Shown piece after piece: positions 26,503 to 34,959 of a stretch of DNA of 64,000 nucleotides. Below the pieces are notes generated by a model. It was not told the origin of the DNA. It saw only the letters and a program-made list of their open reading frames with translations, and searched no databases. The translations under genes and the position numbers were made by a program. Origin of the DNA: DATJLY01 sp963773665 (GTDB lineage Bacteria; Pseudomonadota; Alphaproteobacteria; ATCC43930; CGMCC-115725); contig CAVZBZ010000003.1 in NCBI GenBank assembly GCA_963773665.1, positions 310,001 to 374,000 of the forward strand, written 5' to 3'. Every line of letters begins with the position of its first letter. Position 1 is the stretch's first letter.

Positions 26503-26547
26503 GTTAGTTACCGGTCGGTATCTTCTTGGGTGTTACCGTTCAGTATC
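26496..26547 (+). promoter_or_regulatory. Divergent promoter with two TetR-type operators
   Basis: A near-consensus plus-strand promoter, TTGACA (26496-26501), 17 bases, TATCTT (26519-26524), points to the small gene at 26602. It overlaps two 16-base direct repeats that differ at two positions: GTTACCGGTCGGTATC (26507-26522) and GTTACCGTTCAGTATC (26532-26547), start-to-start 25 bases. The first contains an exact inverted repeat, TACCG-GT-CGGTA, like known TetR/AcrR operators; the second is imperfect. Binding would block both this promoter and the tetR start. Confidence 0.6.
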
Positions 26548-26601
26548 ATAATGTATGGTGCTTGTCACGCTAATTCCAGCCCCGGTGATCAGGAGACCCC
26601 G

Positions 26602-26865
26602 ATGAACCAGTCCAATCCCTTCGGCTTTGCCGAAGCCCTCGACCAGGCGGCGGAACGGCTCGCCAATTCGGTCATGGAGGGACTATCCCCAGCCGTTTCC
26701 GAGGCCCTCGGCGATCCCATCGTGCGGGCGCTCATGACCGCCGACCGGATCGACCGCACCAGCCTCGAGGGGCTGCTGCGTACAGCGGCGGCGAAGCTCG
26801 CCGCCCGGGACTCTTCCGCCGGCGAATGCCGCCGGCCGCGCTTTTGCGGGGAGGGGCGGGCTTGA
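26602..26865 (+). CDS. Small hypothetical protein under TetR-type control
   Basis: 87 residues, not recognised. The first ~70 residues are predicted helical and mildly amphipathic (FGFAEALDQAAERLANSVME, ALMTADRIDRTSLEGLLRTA); the last 17 (SSAGECRRPRFCGEGRA) look like read-through in another frame, so the true gene may be shorter or frameshifted. There is no signal peptide or membrane segment. An AGGAG ribosome site precedes the ATG by 6 bases. The promoter and double operator upstream indicate that it is regulated by the divergent TetR protein. A hairpin follows the stop immediately. Confidence 0.55.
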   Translation: MNQSNPFGFAEALDQAAERLANSVMEGLSPAVSEALGDPIVRALMTADRIDRTSLEGLLRTAAAKLAARDSSAGECRRPRFCGEGRA

Positions 26866-26866
26866 C

Positions 26867-26884
26867 GGGCGGCGCCGGCCGCCC
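26867..26884 (+). terminator. GC-rich hairpin after the small gene
   Basis: GGGCGGC-GCCG-GCCGCCC forms a perfect 7-bp stem with a 4-base loop, starting one base after the stop codon of the small gene. There is no clear T-run, so termination strength is uncertain. Confidence 0.45.
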
Positions 26885-26962
26885 CACCTTGCACGTCTTG
26901 AGCGTATGCGTTCTTCGACCTGACCGGGCCGGCGCGCTCCGCGTTTGCGGCAGATTCTACGA

Positions 26963-27033
26963 AACGAACCCAATTTGGCCGAGGTGGGAGGTGTCTCGTG
27001 GCCGGACATTGAATTTACCGAACGAACCCAATT
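26963..27033. repeat. Pair of short direct repeats upstream of marR
   Basis: ACGAACCCAATT occurs at 26963-26974 and 27022-27033, each within a longer imperfect match (GAA(A)CGAACCCAATTyGCC). In translation both read '(Y)ETNPI/NEPN'-like peptides, which I recall from dispersed degenerate elements in rhizobial genomes; this assignment is uncertain. The rest of 26885-27040 contains no gene. Confidence 0.35.
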
Positions 27034-27040
27034 CGCCAGC

Positions 27041-27069
27041 TTGCTTAAGGTAAGTCCGCTTATTATAGT
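27041..27069 (+). promoter_or_regulatory. Promoter of the marR-emrAB operon, possibly leaderless
   Basis: A -35 TTGCTT (27041-27046) and a -10 TATAGT (27064-27069) are 17 bases apart. Transcription should begin about 7 bases later, at the ATG at 27077. A small inverted repeat TAAG-TCCG-CTTA (27051-27062) sits in the spacer and could be part of a MarR operator. Confidence 0.45.
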
Positions 27070-27076
27070 CATGCTT

Positions 27077-27571
27077 ATGAGAGCGAACTTCGATCCGGAG
27101 CGCAGCTTCGGCTATGTGCTGTTCGAGACGGCGCGGCTTCTGAGCAAGCGTTTCGATCAGCTCGCCCGCACCCTCGGCCTCACCCGCGCGCAATGCCAGG
27201 TGCTGTCGCGGCTGGCGCTGCACGAGGGCATCAACCAGGCGGGCCTCGCCGATCTTCTCGAACTCGAGCCCATCTCGCTCGCCCGCTGCCTCGACCGCAT
27301 GGAGCAGGCGGGCTGGATCGAGCGCCGCCTCGATCCGACCGACCGCCGCGCCCGGCTCCTCTATATGACCGAGAAGGCGAGGCCGCTCTTCGACCGCATC
27401 CTGCAACTCGCCTACGAAGTCCGCATGGAGGCGCTCGTCGGCCTCGCCGAGGACGAGCGCGACCGGCTTCTCGACATGCTGCACCATGTGCGCGGCAATC
27501 TGATCGACCGCGCAGCCGCGCCCGCGCCCGCGCCCGAACCCGCGCCGGTGGTCGCGGCGGAGGCCAAGTGA
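27077..27571 (+). CDS. MarR family transcriptional regulator
   Basis: 164 residues. The winged helix-turn-helix is clear: LGLTRAQCQVLSRLALHEGI, QAGLADLLELEPISLARCLD (recognition region) and a wing containing RRLDPTDRRARLLYMTEKAR. MarR repressors of this kind control efflux pumps in response to phenolic compounds, fitting the emrAB genes that follow. A C-terminal Ala-Pro repeat (APAPAPEPAPVV) is a flexible tail. No ribosome site precedes either ATG 27071 or 27077; I prefer 27077, where the predicted transcript would start. The stop overlaps the start of the membrane-fusion gene by one base. Confidence 0.88.
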   Translation: MRANFDPERSFGYVLFETARLLSKRFDQLARTLGLTRAQCQVLSRLALHEGINQAGLADLLELEPISLARCLDRMEQAGWIERRLDPTDRRARLLYMTEKARPLFDRILQLAYEVRMEALVGLAEDERDRLLDMLHHVRGNLIDRAAAPAPAPEPAPVVAAEAK

Positions 27572-28656
27572 TGGTGAGCGCTTCCGACGTCCTCAATCAA
27601 AGCCTGCGCCGCGGGTGGCTGCGCATCGTGCTGATGCTGTCGGTGCCGGTGCTGCTCGTCGCCATCGCGGCCTACTGGTATCTCGCCGCGGGCCGCTATG
27701 CCGAGACCGACGATGCCTTCGCCCAAGCCGACGTGGTCTCGGTCAGCGCCGATGTCGGCGGCCGCGTCGTCGCGGTCGCGGTAACCGACAACCAGCCGGT
27801 CAAGGCCGGCCAATTGCTGATCCAGCTCGACGACCGCAACTACAAGATCGCGCTCGACCATGCCCAGGCGCAGCTCGCGGCGGTGAAGCTGCAGATCGAC
27901 GGGCTGCGCGCGACCTACCGGCAGAAGCTTACCGATTTGAAGCAGACGCAGGACACCCAAGCCTATCAGCAGCGCGAGTTCGACCGGCAGCAGAATTTGC
28001 TCGCCGAGCATGTCGCCTCGCAGTCGGCGTTCGACGCCGCGCGTCACGCGCTCGACATGGCACGCCAAGGCGTCGCCTCGACCGAGCAGCAGATCGCCAA
28101 CACGCTCGCGGCCTTGGGCGGCAATCCCGACATCCGCACCGAGGACCATCCGCTGGTGCAGCAGGCGCAGGCCCAGGTCGATCAGGCGCGGCTCGATCTC
28201 TCGCACACCGTGGTGAATGCGCCGATGGACGGCATCGTCGCCAACGTCGACAAGCTGCCGATCGGCCAATATCTCAACGCGGCGACGCCGGCCTTCTCGC
28301 TCGTGTCGAACAAGACCTGGATCGAGGCCGACTACAAGGAAACCGACCTCACTCATATGAAGCCCGGGCAGAAGGCCGATATCGACATCGATTCCTATCC
28401 CGGCCACACTTTTACCGGCACGGTCGAGAGCATCGGCGCCGGCACCGGCTCGGAGTTCTCGGTGCTGCCGGCGCAGAACTCGAGCGGCAACTGGGTGAAG
28501 GTGGTGCAGCGCATCCCGGTGCGGCTCGTCATCGACAATCCCGATCCCGACCGCCCGCTGCGCGCCGGCATGAGCGCCTATGTCACGGTCGATACGCAAT
28601 ACCGCCAGCCGCTCCTCGCCGACCTCGACCAGTTCTTCCGGCGCATGGGGTTCTGA
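27571..28656 (+). CDS. emrA: HlyD/EmrA-type membrane-fusion protein
   Basis: 361 residues. A short cytoplasmic N-terminus is followed by one membrane helix (IVLMLSVPVLLVAIAAYWYL, ~22-41), a lipoyl/barrel half (ETDDAFAQADVVSVSADVGG RVV), a coiled-coil hairpin (~95-200, DLKQTQDTQAYQQREFDRQQ) and the second barrel half with ADYKETDLTHMKPGQKADID. It is the periplasmic adaptor linking an EmrB-type exporter to an outer-membrane channel such as TolC. It lies in one operon with marR and emrB. No TolC gene is in the window. Confidence 0.92.
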   Translation: MVSASDVLNQSLRRGWLRIVLMLSVPVLLVAIAAYWYLAAGRYAETDDAFAQADVVSVSADVGGRVVAVAVTDNQPVKAGQLLIQLDDRNYKIALDHAQAQLAAVKLQIDGLRATYRQKLTDLKQTQDTQAYQQREFDRQQNLLAEHVASQSAFDAARHALDMARQGVASTEQQIANTLAALGGNPDIRTEDHPLVQQAQAQVDQARLDLSHTVVNAPMDGIVANVDKLPIGQYLNAATPAFSLVSNKTWIEADYKETDLTHMKPGQKADIDIDSYPGHTFTGTVESIGAGTGSEFSVLPAQNSSGNWVKVVQRIPVRLVIDNPDPDRPLRAGMSAYVTVDTQYRQPLLADLDQFFRRMGF

Positions 28657-28659
28657 TCC

Positions 28660-30204
28660 ATGATCGCGGCATCCGCGCGAGATGCGGGCGCCGGCGGCAG
28701 CCGTACGCTCGTCACCTGCTGCGTCATGCTGGCGACGATCATGCAGGCGCTCGACACCTCGATCGCCAACGTCGCGCTGCCGCACATGCAGGGCAGCCTG
28801 CAGGCGACGCAGGATCAGATTGCCTGGGTGCTCACCTCCTATATCGTCGCCGCGGCGGTGGCGACGCCCTTGACCGGGTGGCTTGCCGAACGCTTGGGCC
28901 GGAAGCGGCTCTTCCTCGTCGCGGTGGTGGGATTCACCTTCGCATCGCTGCTGTGCGGCGTCGCCGAGACGCTGGCGCAGATGGTGTTCTATCGGCTGTT
29001 GCAGGGCGTGTTCGGCGCGGCGCTCATTCCTTTGTCGCAGGCGACCTTGCTCGACGTCTATCCGCGCGAGCGGCACGGCGCGGCGATGGCGATCTGGGGC
29101 GCCGGTATCGTCGTGGCGCCGATTCTCGGCCCGACGCTCGGCGGCTGGCTCACCGAGACGTATAGCTGGCGCTGGGTCTTCTTCATCAATCTGCCGGTCG
29201 GCGTGCTCACTGTCGCGGGCATCGGCCTCTTCGTCGCCGAGACCGCCACCGACCGCAAGCGGCCGTTCGACTTCTTCGGCTTCGCCATGCTGAGCCTCTT
29301 CATCGGCGCGCTGCAGATGTTGCTCGACCGCGGCGAGACCAACGACTGGTTCGGCGCGACCGAGACCTGGATCGAGCTGGGCCTCGCCATCACCGGCATT
29401 TGGGTCTTCCTCGTCCATTCCGCCACGGCCGAGCATCCGTTCGTCAGCCTGGCGCTGTTCAAGGACCGCAATTTCATCGCCGGCTCGGTCCTGATGTTCC
29501 TCATCGGCATCCTGCTTTACGGCACGCTCGCGCTGCTGCCGACCATGTTGCAGCAGCTCATGGACTATCCGGTCGTCACGACCGGCCTCGTGCTCGGTCC
29601 GCGCGGGCTCGGCACGCTTGTCGCGATGGGCGTCGTCGGCCGCCTCACCGGCCGCGTCGATGCGCGCCTCATCCTTGCGGTGGGATTCTCCGTCACCGCC
29701 TATTCGCTCTGGCGCATGACCGGCTACTCGCTCGGCATGGACATGTGGCCGGTGATCACCATCACCGTTATGCAGGGCTTCGGATTGGGGCTCGTGTGGG
29801 TGCCGTTGAGCGCCGCGTCCTTCTTCACGCTGCCGGCGCATCTGCGCACCGAGGGCTCGGCCTTCAGCTCGCTGGTGCGCAACATCGGCGGCAGCATCGG
29901 CATCGCGGTCGGCGAGAACGTGCTGGTGCGCAACATCCAGATCAACCACGCCTCGATCGCGGCGTTCGCCAATCCCTACAACCCGATGATGCAGCTGCCG
30001 AGCGTCCATCGCATGTGGAACATGGACACGACCGCGGGCCTCGCCGCGTTCAACGCCGAGATCACGCGCCAGGCGGCGATGATCGCCTATATCGACGTGT
30101 TCAAGCTGCTGATGATCCTGACGATCGCCCTCATTCCGCTGCTGCTCCTGCTGCGCGACACGCGCGGCGGCGACAAGCGCGGGCCCGCGCCGGCGCTCGA
30201 CTAG
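28660..30204 (+). CDS. emrB: MFS drug efflux transporter, DHA2 family (EmrB-like)
   Basis: 514 residues with 14 predicted membrane helices. Motif A appears as GWLAERLGRKRLFL (near 68), motif C as GAGIVVAPILGPTLGGWL (near 147), and the motif D1-like QALDTSIANVALPHMQG near the N-terminus; all are typical of the DHA2 group. It exports hydrophobic drugs or phenolics using the proton gradient, together with the EmrA-like protein encoded 3 bases upstream. The gene meets the acidic hypothetical gene tail to tail with overlapping stop codons (CTAG at 30201-30204). Confidence 0.93.
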   Translation: MIAASARDAGAGGSRTLVTCCVMLATIMQALDTSIANVALPHMQGSLQATQDQIAWVLTSYIVAAAVATPLTGWLAERLGRKRLFLVAVVGFTFASLLCGVAETLAQMVFYRLLQGVFGAALIPLSQATLLDVYPRERHGAAMAIWGAGIVVAPILGPTLGGWLTETYSWRWVFFINLPVGVLTVAGIGLFVAETATDRKRPFDFFGFAMLSLFIGALQMLLDRGETNDWFGATETWIELGLAITGIWVFLVHSATAEHPFVSLALFKDRNFIAGSVLMFLIGILLYGTLALLPTMLQQLMDYPVVTTGLVLGPRGLGTLVAMGVVGRLTGRVDARLILAVGFSVTAYSLWRMTGYSLGMDMWPVITITVMQGFGLGLVWVPLSAASFFTLPAHLRTEGSAFSSLVRNIGGSIGIAVGENVLVRNIQINHASIAAFANPYNPMMQLPSVHRMWNMDTTAGLAAFNAEITRQAAMIAYIDVFKLLMILTIALIPLLLLLRDTRGGDKRGPAPALD

Positions 30205-30656
30205 CCCTCGCTCAGCGCTTCGCGGAACTGGCGCGGATCGAAGTCGGCCGCGCCCTCTTCGCCCTGGCGGGTGACGCGTAGATCGAGCCGCGCCGCGGCA
30301 AGGAGCGCGTCCTCGGTGAGCGTGCCGCCGTTCTCGGGCTCCTCGAGCGCGCGCTGTGCCAGCGACGGGCTCGCGGCGAGAAGCCGGTAGAGCGCGGTCA
30401 CCCGCATGTAGAGCGTGATCGTCGTGGCGACGCTGGTGCCGAGATTCTCGGCGAAGAGGTCGAGCACCGCCGAGGTGTCGATCTCCTGTCCCTCCCCGTC
30501 TTCGTCCTCGTCCTCGTTTTCGTCCTCGTCGTCCCGCGGCGTCTCGGCGGCGAGGCCGTTCAGATATTCGCCGAACAGGAAGATCGCCGAAGCGAGCAGG
30601 TCGGGCTCGACCGCCGGCACGTGCGGCGGCATGGCGAAGGGCAGCACATGCGTCAT
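30201..30656 (-). CDS. Small protein with an acidic run, linked to a GMC oxidoreductase
   Basis: 151 residues, not recognised. It has helical N- and C-terminal parts (DLLASAIFLFGEYLNGLAAE; ITLYMRVTALYRLLAASPSL) separated by a strongly acidic stretch (ETPRDDEDENEDEDEDGEGQ). It has no signal peptide. The gene lies 49 bases downstream of the GMC-type oxidoreductase on the same strand, suggesting that it is a small partner or assembly subunit, as small subunits accompany some GMC dehydrogenases; no sequence motif proves this. Confidence 0.55.
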   Translation of the reverse strand: MTHVLPFAMPPHVPAVEPDLLASAIFLFGEYLNGLAAETPRDDEDENEDEDEDGEGQEIDTSAVLDLFAENLGTSVATTITLYMRVTALYRLLAASPSLAQRALEEPENGGTLTEDALLAAARLDLRVTRQGEEGAADFDPRQFREALSEG

Positions 30657-30705
30657 CGGCAAGAATCTGGCGGCGCGCCCCCCGGGATGCAACCCCTGCC
30701 GCCGG

Positions 30706-32415
30706 TCAGGCGTGCGCGCCCCGCGCGAGCGCCGGCGCGGCCAGGATCGGGATCGACGCCGCCTCTGCGACGGGCCGTGCGGCCAGCGGCTGCACCGCGC
30801 GGCTCGATGCGATTTCGCGCTGCAGATGCTCGGCCAGGCGCAGCGCCAGCGCGACGATCGTGAGCGTCGGCGGCGCGGCCCCGCCCGTCGGAAAGACCGA
30901 GCTTCCCGCGACGAACAGGTTCGCCGTGCCGTGCACCCTGAGTTCGGCATCGACCACGCCGCGCTTCGGATCCGTGTCGGCGCGCGTGGTACCGATCTGG
31001 TGCCAGCCGCCCTCGAGGTTCGCGGGCCACCCTTCGCGCTTGCCGGGGCCGAGCGGCGCGAGCCGGCCGAGGCCAAGCCGCCGCAGCTCGCCGTCGAGAA
31101 TCTCTTCCGCGCGCACCACCGTGCGCCAGTCGATCGGCAGCGTGCGCCACTCGAGTTTCACCCGGTTGCGGCCGAAAGCGTCGCGCGCGTGGTCGAGCGT
31201 CACGCGGCTCAAGGGGTTCGGCGCCTGTTCCGGCTTGCTCTCGACGAGGAACCCGCGCATGAGGCGGCCGGGCTGGAAATATTGCAGCAGCGCCGCGATC
31301 GCGACCCGGTCGAACTGGCGGATCATGTCGAGCGCCTCGCGCGGCGTGAGACCCCTGCGGCCATAAGGCGGGAAGCGGACGAAGGGATCGGAGCTCCGCC
31401 CCGCGTCGAGCGACAGCACCAGCTTGCGGAAGGCGAGCCAGCCGGCGGAATCGTGACCGAGATAGCAGGGGTGGATGTTGGCGCTGTAATTGAGCAGCCG
31501 TTCCTTCTCTTGCAGCGCGGCGGGCAGCGACAGGCGGCCGACGAGACCGTCATTGCGGAATGTGAGGCCATAAAGCGCGCTTTCCATCGGGCGGCTTGTG
31601 GCGACGAGCGCGCGCTTTGTATGCGGATGCTCCATGAAGAAGCGCCCGACGAGGCCGTGTCGATTGCCGATCCCATCGGCCGCCACATCGTTCGAAAGGA
31701 GCAGGAGGCGCGCATTCTCGAGCCCGCCCGCGGCCAGCACGAACAGCCGCGCCGCGAACTCGAACCGCGTTCCCGTGAGGCACCCCGCCCTGACGCGCAG
31801 CACGGTGCGGGCGTCGTGGCTCGTCTCGAGCCCGAGCGCATTGGCGTTGAGATAGCAGCGGATGGTGCGGGCCTGGCGCAGCTTTTCCCGATAGACCTGG
31901 CCGAAGCGGGTCGGCGGGCTGAAGCGGTAGATCGTCGTTTCGAGCTTCTGCGGGTCGAACGGCAGGAGGCGCGCGCGGCGATGGCCGATCTCGCGCGCAG
32001 CCGCTTCCGGGTCGTAGCCGTCGCCGGCGATCTGGCACAGCCCATGCGCACGGCGGTAATAAGGCCGCAGCACCGCAGCCGGAAACGGCCAGCCGCTATA
32101 TTCCACCCACGGCCGCTCTGCGAAATCGATCGGGTCGAGCGGGCGGCACCATCCGCCCCACGCGTTGGTATTGCCTCCGAAATAGCGGATCTGACAGACG
32201 TTCAGATCGAAATAGGGTAATCCGACGTTGGCGCCGCCATAAAGAGCCTGCGCGTCCCACGAGAAATCGAGCCCGCCGCTTTCGAGCAGCGCGACATCGA
32301 GCGGCCTGCCCGCGAGCTCCTGGGCAAGCGTTATCCCGGCGGCGCCGCCGCCGATGATGCAGATGTCGGACTGGACGATCGAGCCGGACGGCACTTCTCG
32401 CGCGTCGATGAACAT
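30706..32415 (-). CDS. GMC-type FAD-dependent oxidoreductase (1)
   Basis: 569 residues. The FAD-binding motif IIGGGAAGITLAQELAG lies near residue 20, followed by a GMC-like segment CQIRYFGGNTNAWGGWCRP and, near the C-terminus, HQIGTTRADTDPKRGVVDAE and the final GSSVFPTGGAAPPTLTIVAL. It should oxidise an alcohol or sugar group in the cytoplasm or at the membrane. The start ATG at 32415 gives MFIDAREVPSG, the usual N-terminus of this group. It is divergent from the BY-kinase gene and in the exopolysaccharide locus, together with a second GMC enzyme at 43571; both have the glucose-methanol-choline C-terminal domain. A role in modifying polysaccharide sugars is possible but unproven. Confidence 0.82.
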   Translation of the reverse strand: MFIDAREVPSGSIVQSDICIIGGGAAGITLAQELAGRPLDVALLESGGLDFSWDAQALYGGANVGLPYFDLNVCQIRYFGGNTNAWGGWCRPLDPIDFAERPWVEYSGWPFPAAVLRPYYRRAHGLCQIAGDGYDPEAAAREIGHRRARLLPFDPQKLETTIYRFSPPTRFGQVYREKLRQARTIRCYLNANALGLETSHDARTVLRVRAGCLTGTRFEFAARLFVLAAGGLENARLLLLSNDVAADGIGNRHGLVGRFFMEHPHTKRALVATSRPMESALYGLTFRNDGLVGRLSLPAALQEKERLLNYSANIHPCYLGHDSAGWLAFRKLVLSLDAGRSSDPFVRFPPYGRRGLTPREALDMIRQFDRVAIAALLQYFQPGRLMRGFLVESKPEQAPNPLSRVTLDHARDAFGRNRVKLEWRTLPIDWRTVVRAEEILDGELRRLGLGRLAPLGPGKREGWPANLEGGWHQIGTTRADTDPKRGVVDAELRVHGTANLFVAGSSVFPTGGAAPPTLTIVALALRLAEHLQREIASSRAVQPLAARPVAEAASIPILAAPALARGAHA

Positions 32416-32649
32416 ACGGGCACGGCTCGTGCAGCTTTCTGGTTCCGCAAAAACGCGAAGGCCACGAAATCGTTCCGCTACCTGACGGCGTCCCAGGCCC
32501 GGCCGGCCGGAACTTTCAGTGTGCATCGCCGTTGTTCTGCGGCCCCGCGCGCTGAGCGAGCTTGGCGAAAATCGGCGAGCAAAAGCGGCACTGCGCGCCG
32601 GCCGGCGCGGCCGGGCGTTTTTCCTGCGACAGCGGCAAGGACGAGCAAG

Positions 32650-34959
32650 ATGGCTTTACCGACCCCGGCCCACAACACGAGCGTGCCGCGTCGGACGCCG
32701 GACCCGACGGCAAGCTTCCTCGGCAGCACGCTCGACAGCATCGACCTGCGCAATTTTTGGCGCGCTGTGTGGCGCTGGCGCGGAGTGGTGATGTGGACGA
32801 CGCTGCTCCTCACCGGTGCGGCGATTTTCGTCATCCGCATGCTCACGCCCGAGTACACCGCCTCGGCGCAGGTGCTCGTCGGCATCCAGCAGGTCAAGGT
32901 CGGCGATATTCAGAATCTCATCTCGGATATCAGAGGGGGCGGCGACATCAGCGGTCCGATCGCCACCGAAATCGGCGTCATCCGCTCGCGCAAGATCGCC
33001 GAGCGCACGATAACGAAGCTCAACCTCGAGAACGATCCCGAATTCAACGCGGCGCTGCGCCCGCCGACCCTCTTCCAAAGCATCATGAGCGGGCAGCACA
33101 TCATTCCGCAATCCTGGCTCGGATCCTTCGGCGTCGGCAACAAGAGCGCCGAAGCGGAGGGCGACGGCCAGGAGATGACCAAGATCGTCGATGCGTTCGA
33201 GGAAAAGCTGCGCGTCAGCAATGACGGGCGCTCGCGCATCATCGTCATTTCATTCCAGTCGAAGAGCGCGGATACCGCGGCGCAGGTCGCGAACACGCTT
33301 GCCGACAACTACATCGTCGCGGGGCTCGACGCCAAGTTCGAGGCGACGAAGCGCGCCAACGTGTGGCTCGCGGACCGCCTCAACAGCCTGCGCCAGGAAG
33401 TGCAGGTATCCGAGGACGCGGTCGAGAAGTTCCGCAACGATAACGGCCTGCTGCGGGCGCAGAACCCGACCGTTCCCGGGACCCAGGGCATGACGCTTGC
33501 CATGCAGCAGATGTCGCAGATTTCGGCCGATGCGATCACCGCGCATACCAAGTTCCTCGAGGCGCAGTCGCGCCTTGCCGAGCTGCAGCGTTCCGGCGTG
33601 ACCACGGGCGGCTCCACGGCCGTGAACGCGATCCAGAACGAGAGCATTCTCGAGGTGCTGCAATCGCCCACGATTCAGAACCTGCGCGCCCAGGAGGCGG
33701 ATGCGGAGCGCCGCGCCGCCGATCTCGAAGGGCAATTCGGCGACAAGCATCCCAAGGTCATCAGCGTGCGCGCCGAGATCGCGGAGATCCGGGCGAAGAT
33801 CCAGACCGAAGTGAACCGGGTGATCGACGCGCTGCGCAACGAGGCGCAAACGCAGCAGGCGCGCGAGCAGAGCCTCAACAGCCTCCTCGCGAAGATGAAG
33901 ACGGATGCCGCGCGCAACAACATCGCCGAGGTGCAGCTCCACGATCTCGAGCGGCAGGCCGACGCGGACCGCACGCTCTATCAGAATTTCCTGAATCAGT
34001 TCAAGCAGACCGAGAGCCAGGACAGCTTCCAGCAGGCGGATGCGGAAGTGCTGTCGCGGGCGGCGGTCCCGCTTTTGCCGAGCTTCCCGCAGACGACCGT
34101 GCTGGCGCTGCTGTGCGCGGTGACGAGCTTCATGCTCGGCGTCATCCTGGCGCTGCTCTTCCAGTATCTCGATGTCGGCGTGCGCAGCATGGAGCAGTTG
34201 AAGAACCTGCTGCACGTCCATGCCTTGGGCATGGTGCCGGCGCCGCAGGGCCTGGGGCGCGGCAAGCTCGCGCGCGAGGTGATCGACCGGCCGATGTCGA
34301 GCTACTCCGAGGCGATCCGCACGATTCACACGAACCTGATGCTGTCCGACGTCGATCGCAGACCGAGGGTTGTGCTCGTCACCTCGTCGCTGCCGGGCGA
34401 GGGCAAATCGACCCTCTCGGTATCGCTGGCCGAGATCGCCGCGCGATACGGCGAGAAGGTGGTGGTCGTCGATGCCGATTTGCGCCGCCCGACGATCCAT
34501 CGCCTGGCGAGCGCCGTCGCGAAGCCGGGGCTCGTGGACTGGCTCTTGGACCGCGTGCCGTTCGACGAGATCCTGCAGCGCCACGCCTTGAGCGGCGTCG
34601 ACGTGATCGCCGCCGGCGAGCTTCCGACCGTGCCGCCCAATCTCCTGTCGTCGGAGCGCTTCAAGCAGCTCCTGCGCGGCCTCGGCGAGCAGTACGACCT
34701 CGTCGTGATCGATTCCGCGCCCGTGCTCGCGCTGCCCGATACGCGGGTGCTGTCGATGCTGGCCGACAAGACGGTGTTCGTGGTGCGCTGGGCCTCGACC
34801 TCGCGCCGCGTGGCCGCCGCGGCCTTGCAGCATCTCGAAGAGAGCGGCGGCTTCGTCGCCGGCGCGGTGCTGACCGCGGTCGACATGAAGGCGCATGCCA
34901 AGGACGGGTTCTATGATTCCGTCCTCTATTCCGGACAGCTCAAGGAATATTATCGGTGA
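32650..34959 (+). CDS. Polysaccharide co-polymerase with bacterial tyrosine kinase domain (Wzc/ExoP-like)
   Basis: 769 residues. An N-terminal Wzz domain has a membrane helix (VVMWTTLLLTGAAIFVI, ~47-63), a long periplasmic coiled coil (~230-450) and a second helix (VLALLCAVTSFMLGVILALL, ~485). The cytoplasmic BY-kinase follows with Walker A SSLPGEGKST, Walker A' VVVVDADLRRP and Walker B LVVIDSAPVLALPD. The Tyr cluster at the C-terminus (GFYDSVLYSGQLKEYYR) is the autophosphorylation site. It controls chain length and export of an exopolysaccharide together with a Wzx/Wzy system. The ATG at 32650 is chosen from the domain start. Its stop overlaps the GTG of the glycosyltransferase gene. Confidence 0.92.
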   Translation: MALPTPAHNTSVPRRTPDPTASFLGSTLDSIDLRNFWRAVWRWRGVVMWTTLLLTGAAIFVIRMLTPEYTASAQVLVGIQQVKVGDIQNLISDIRGGGDISGPIATEIGVIRSRKIAERTITKLNLENDPEFNAALRPPTLFQSIMSGQHIIPQSWLGSFGVGNKSAEAEGDGQEMTKIVDAFEEKLRVSNDGRSRIIVISFQSKSADTAAQVANTLADNYIVAGLDAKFEATKRANVWLADRLNSLRQEVQVSEDAVEKFRNDNGLLRAQNPTVPGTQGMTLAMQQMSQISADAITAHTKFLEAQSRLAELQRSGVTTGGSTAVNAIQNESILEVLQSPTIQNLRAQEADAERRAADLEGQFGDKHPKVISVRAEIAEIRAKIQTEVNRVIDALRNEAQTQQAREQSLNSLLAKMKTDAARNNIAEVQLHDLERQADADRTLYQNFLNQFKQTESQDSFQQADAEVLSRAAVPLLPSFPQTTVLALLCAVTSFMLGVILALLFQYLDVGVRSMEQLKNLLHVHALGMVPAPQGLGRGKLAREVIDRPMSSYSEAIRTIHTNLMLSDVDRRPRVVLVTSSLPGEGKSTLSVSLAEIAARYGEKVVVVDADLRRPTIHRLASAVAKPGLVDWLLDRVPFDEILQRHALSGVDVIAAGELPTVPPNLLSSERFKQLLRGLGEQYDLVVIDSAPVLALPDTRVLSMLADKTVFVVRWASTSRRVAAAALQHLEESGGFVAGAVLTAVDMKAHAKDGFYDSVLYSGQLKEYYR

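Noticed and set aside
27412..30009. Very long open frame on the minus strand opposite the marR-emrAB genes
   Set aside because: Its translation is rich in Arg, His, Glu and Asp without any domain, as expected for the antisense frame of a GC-rich gene. The plus-strand proteins are clear.
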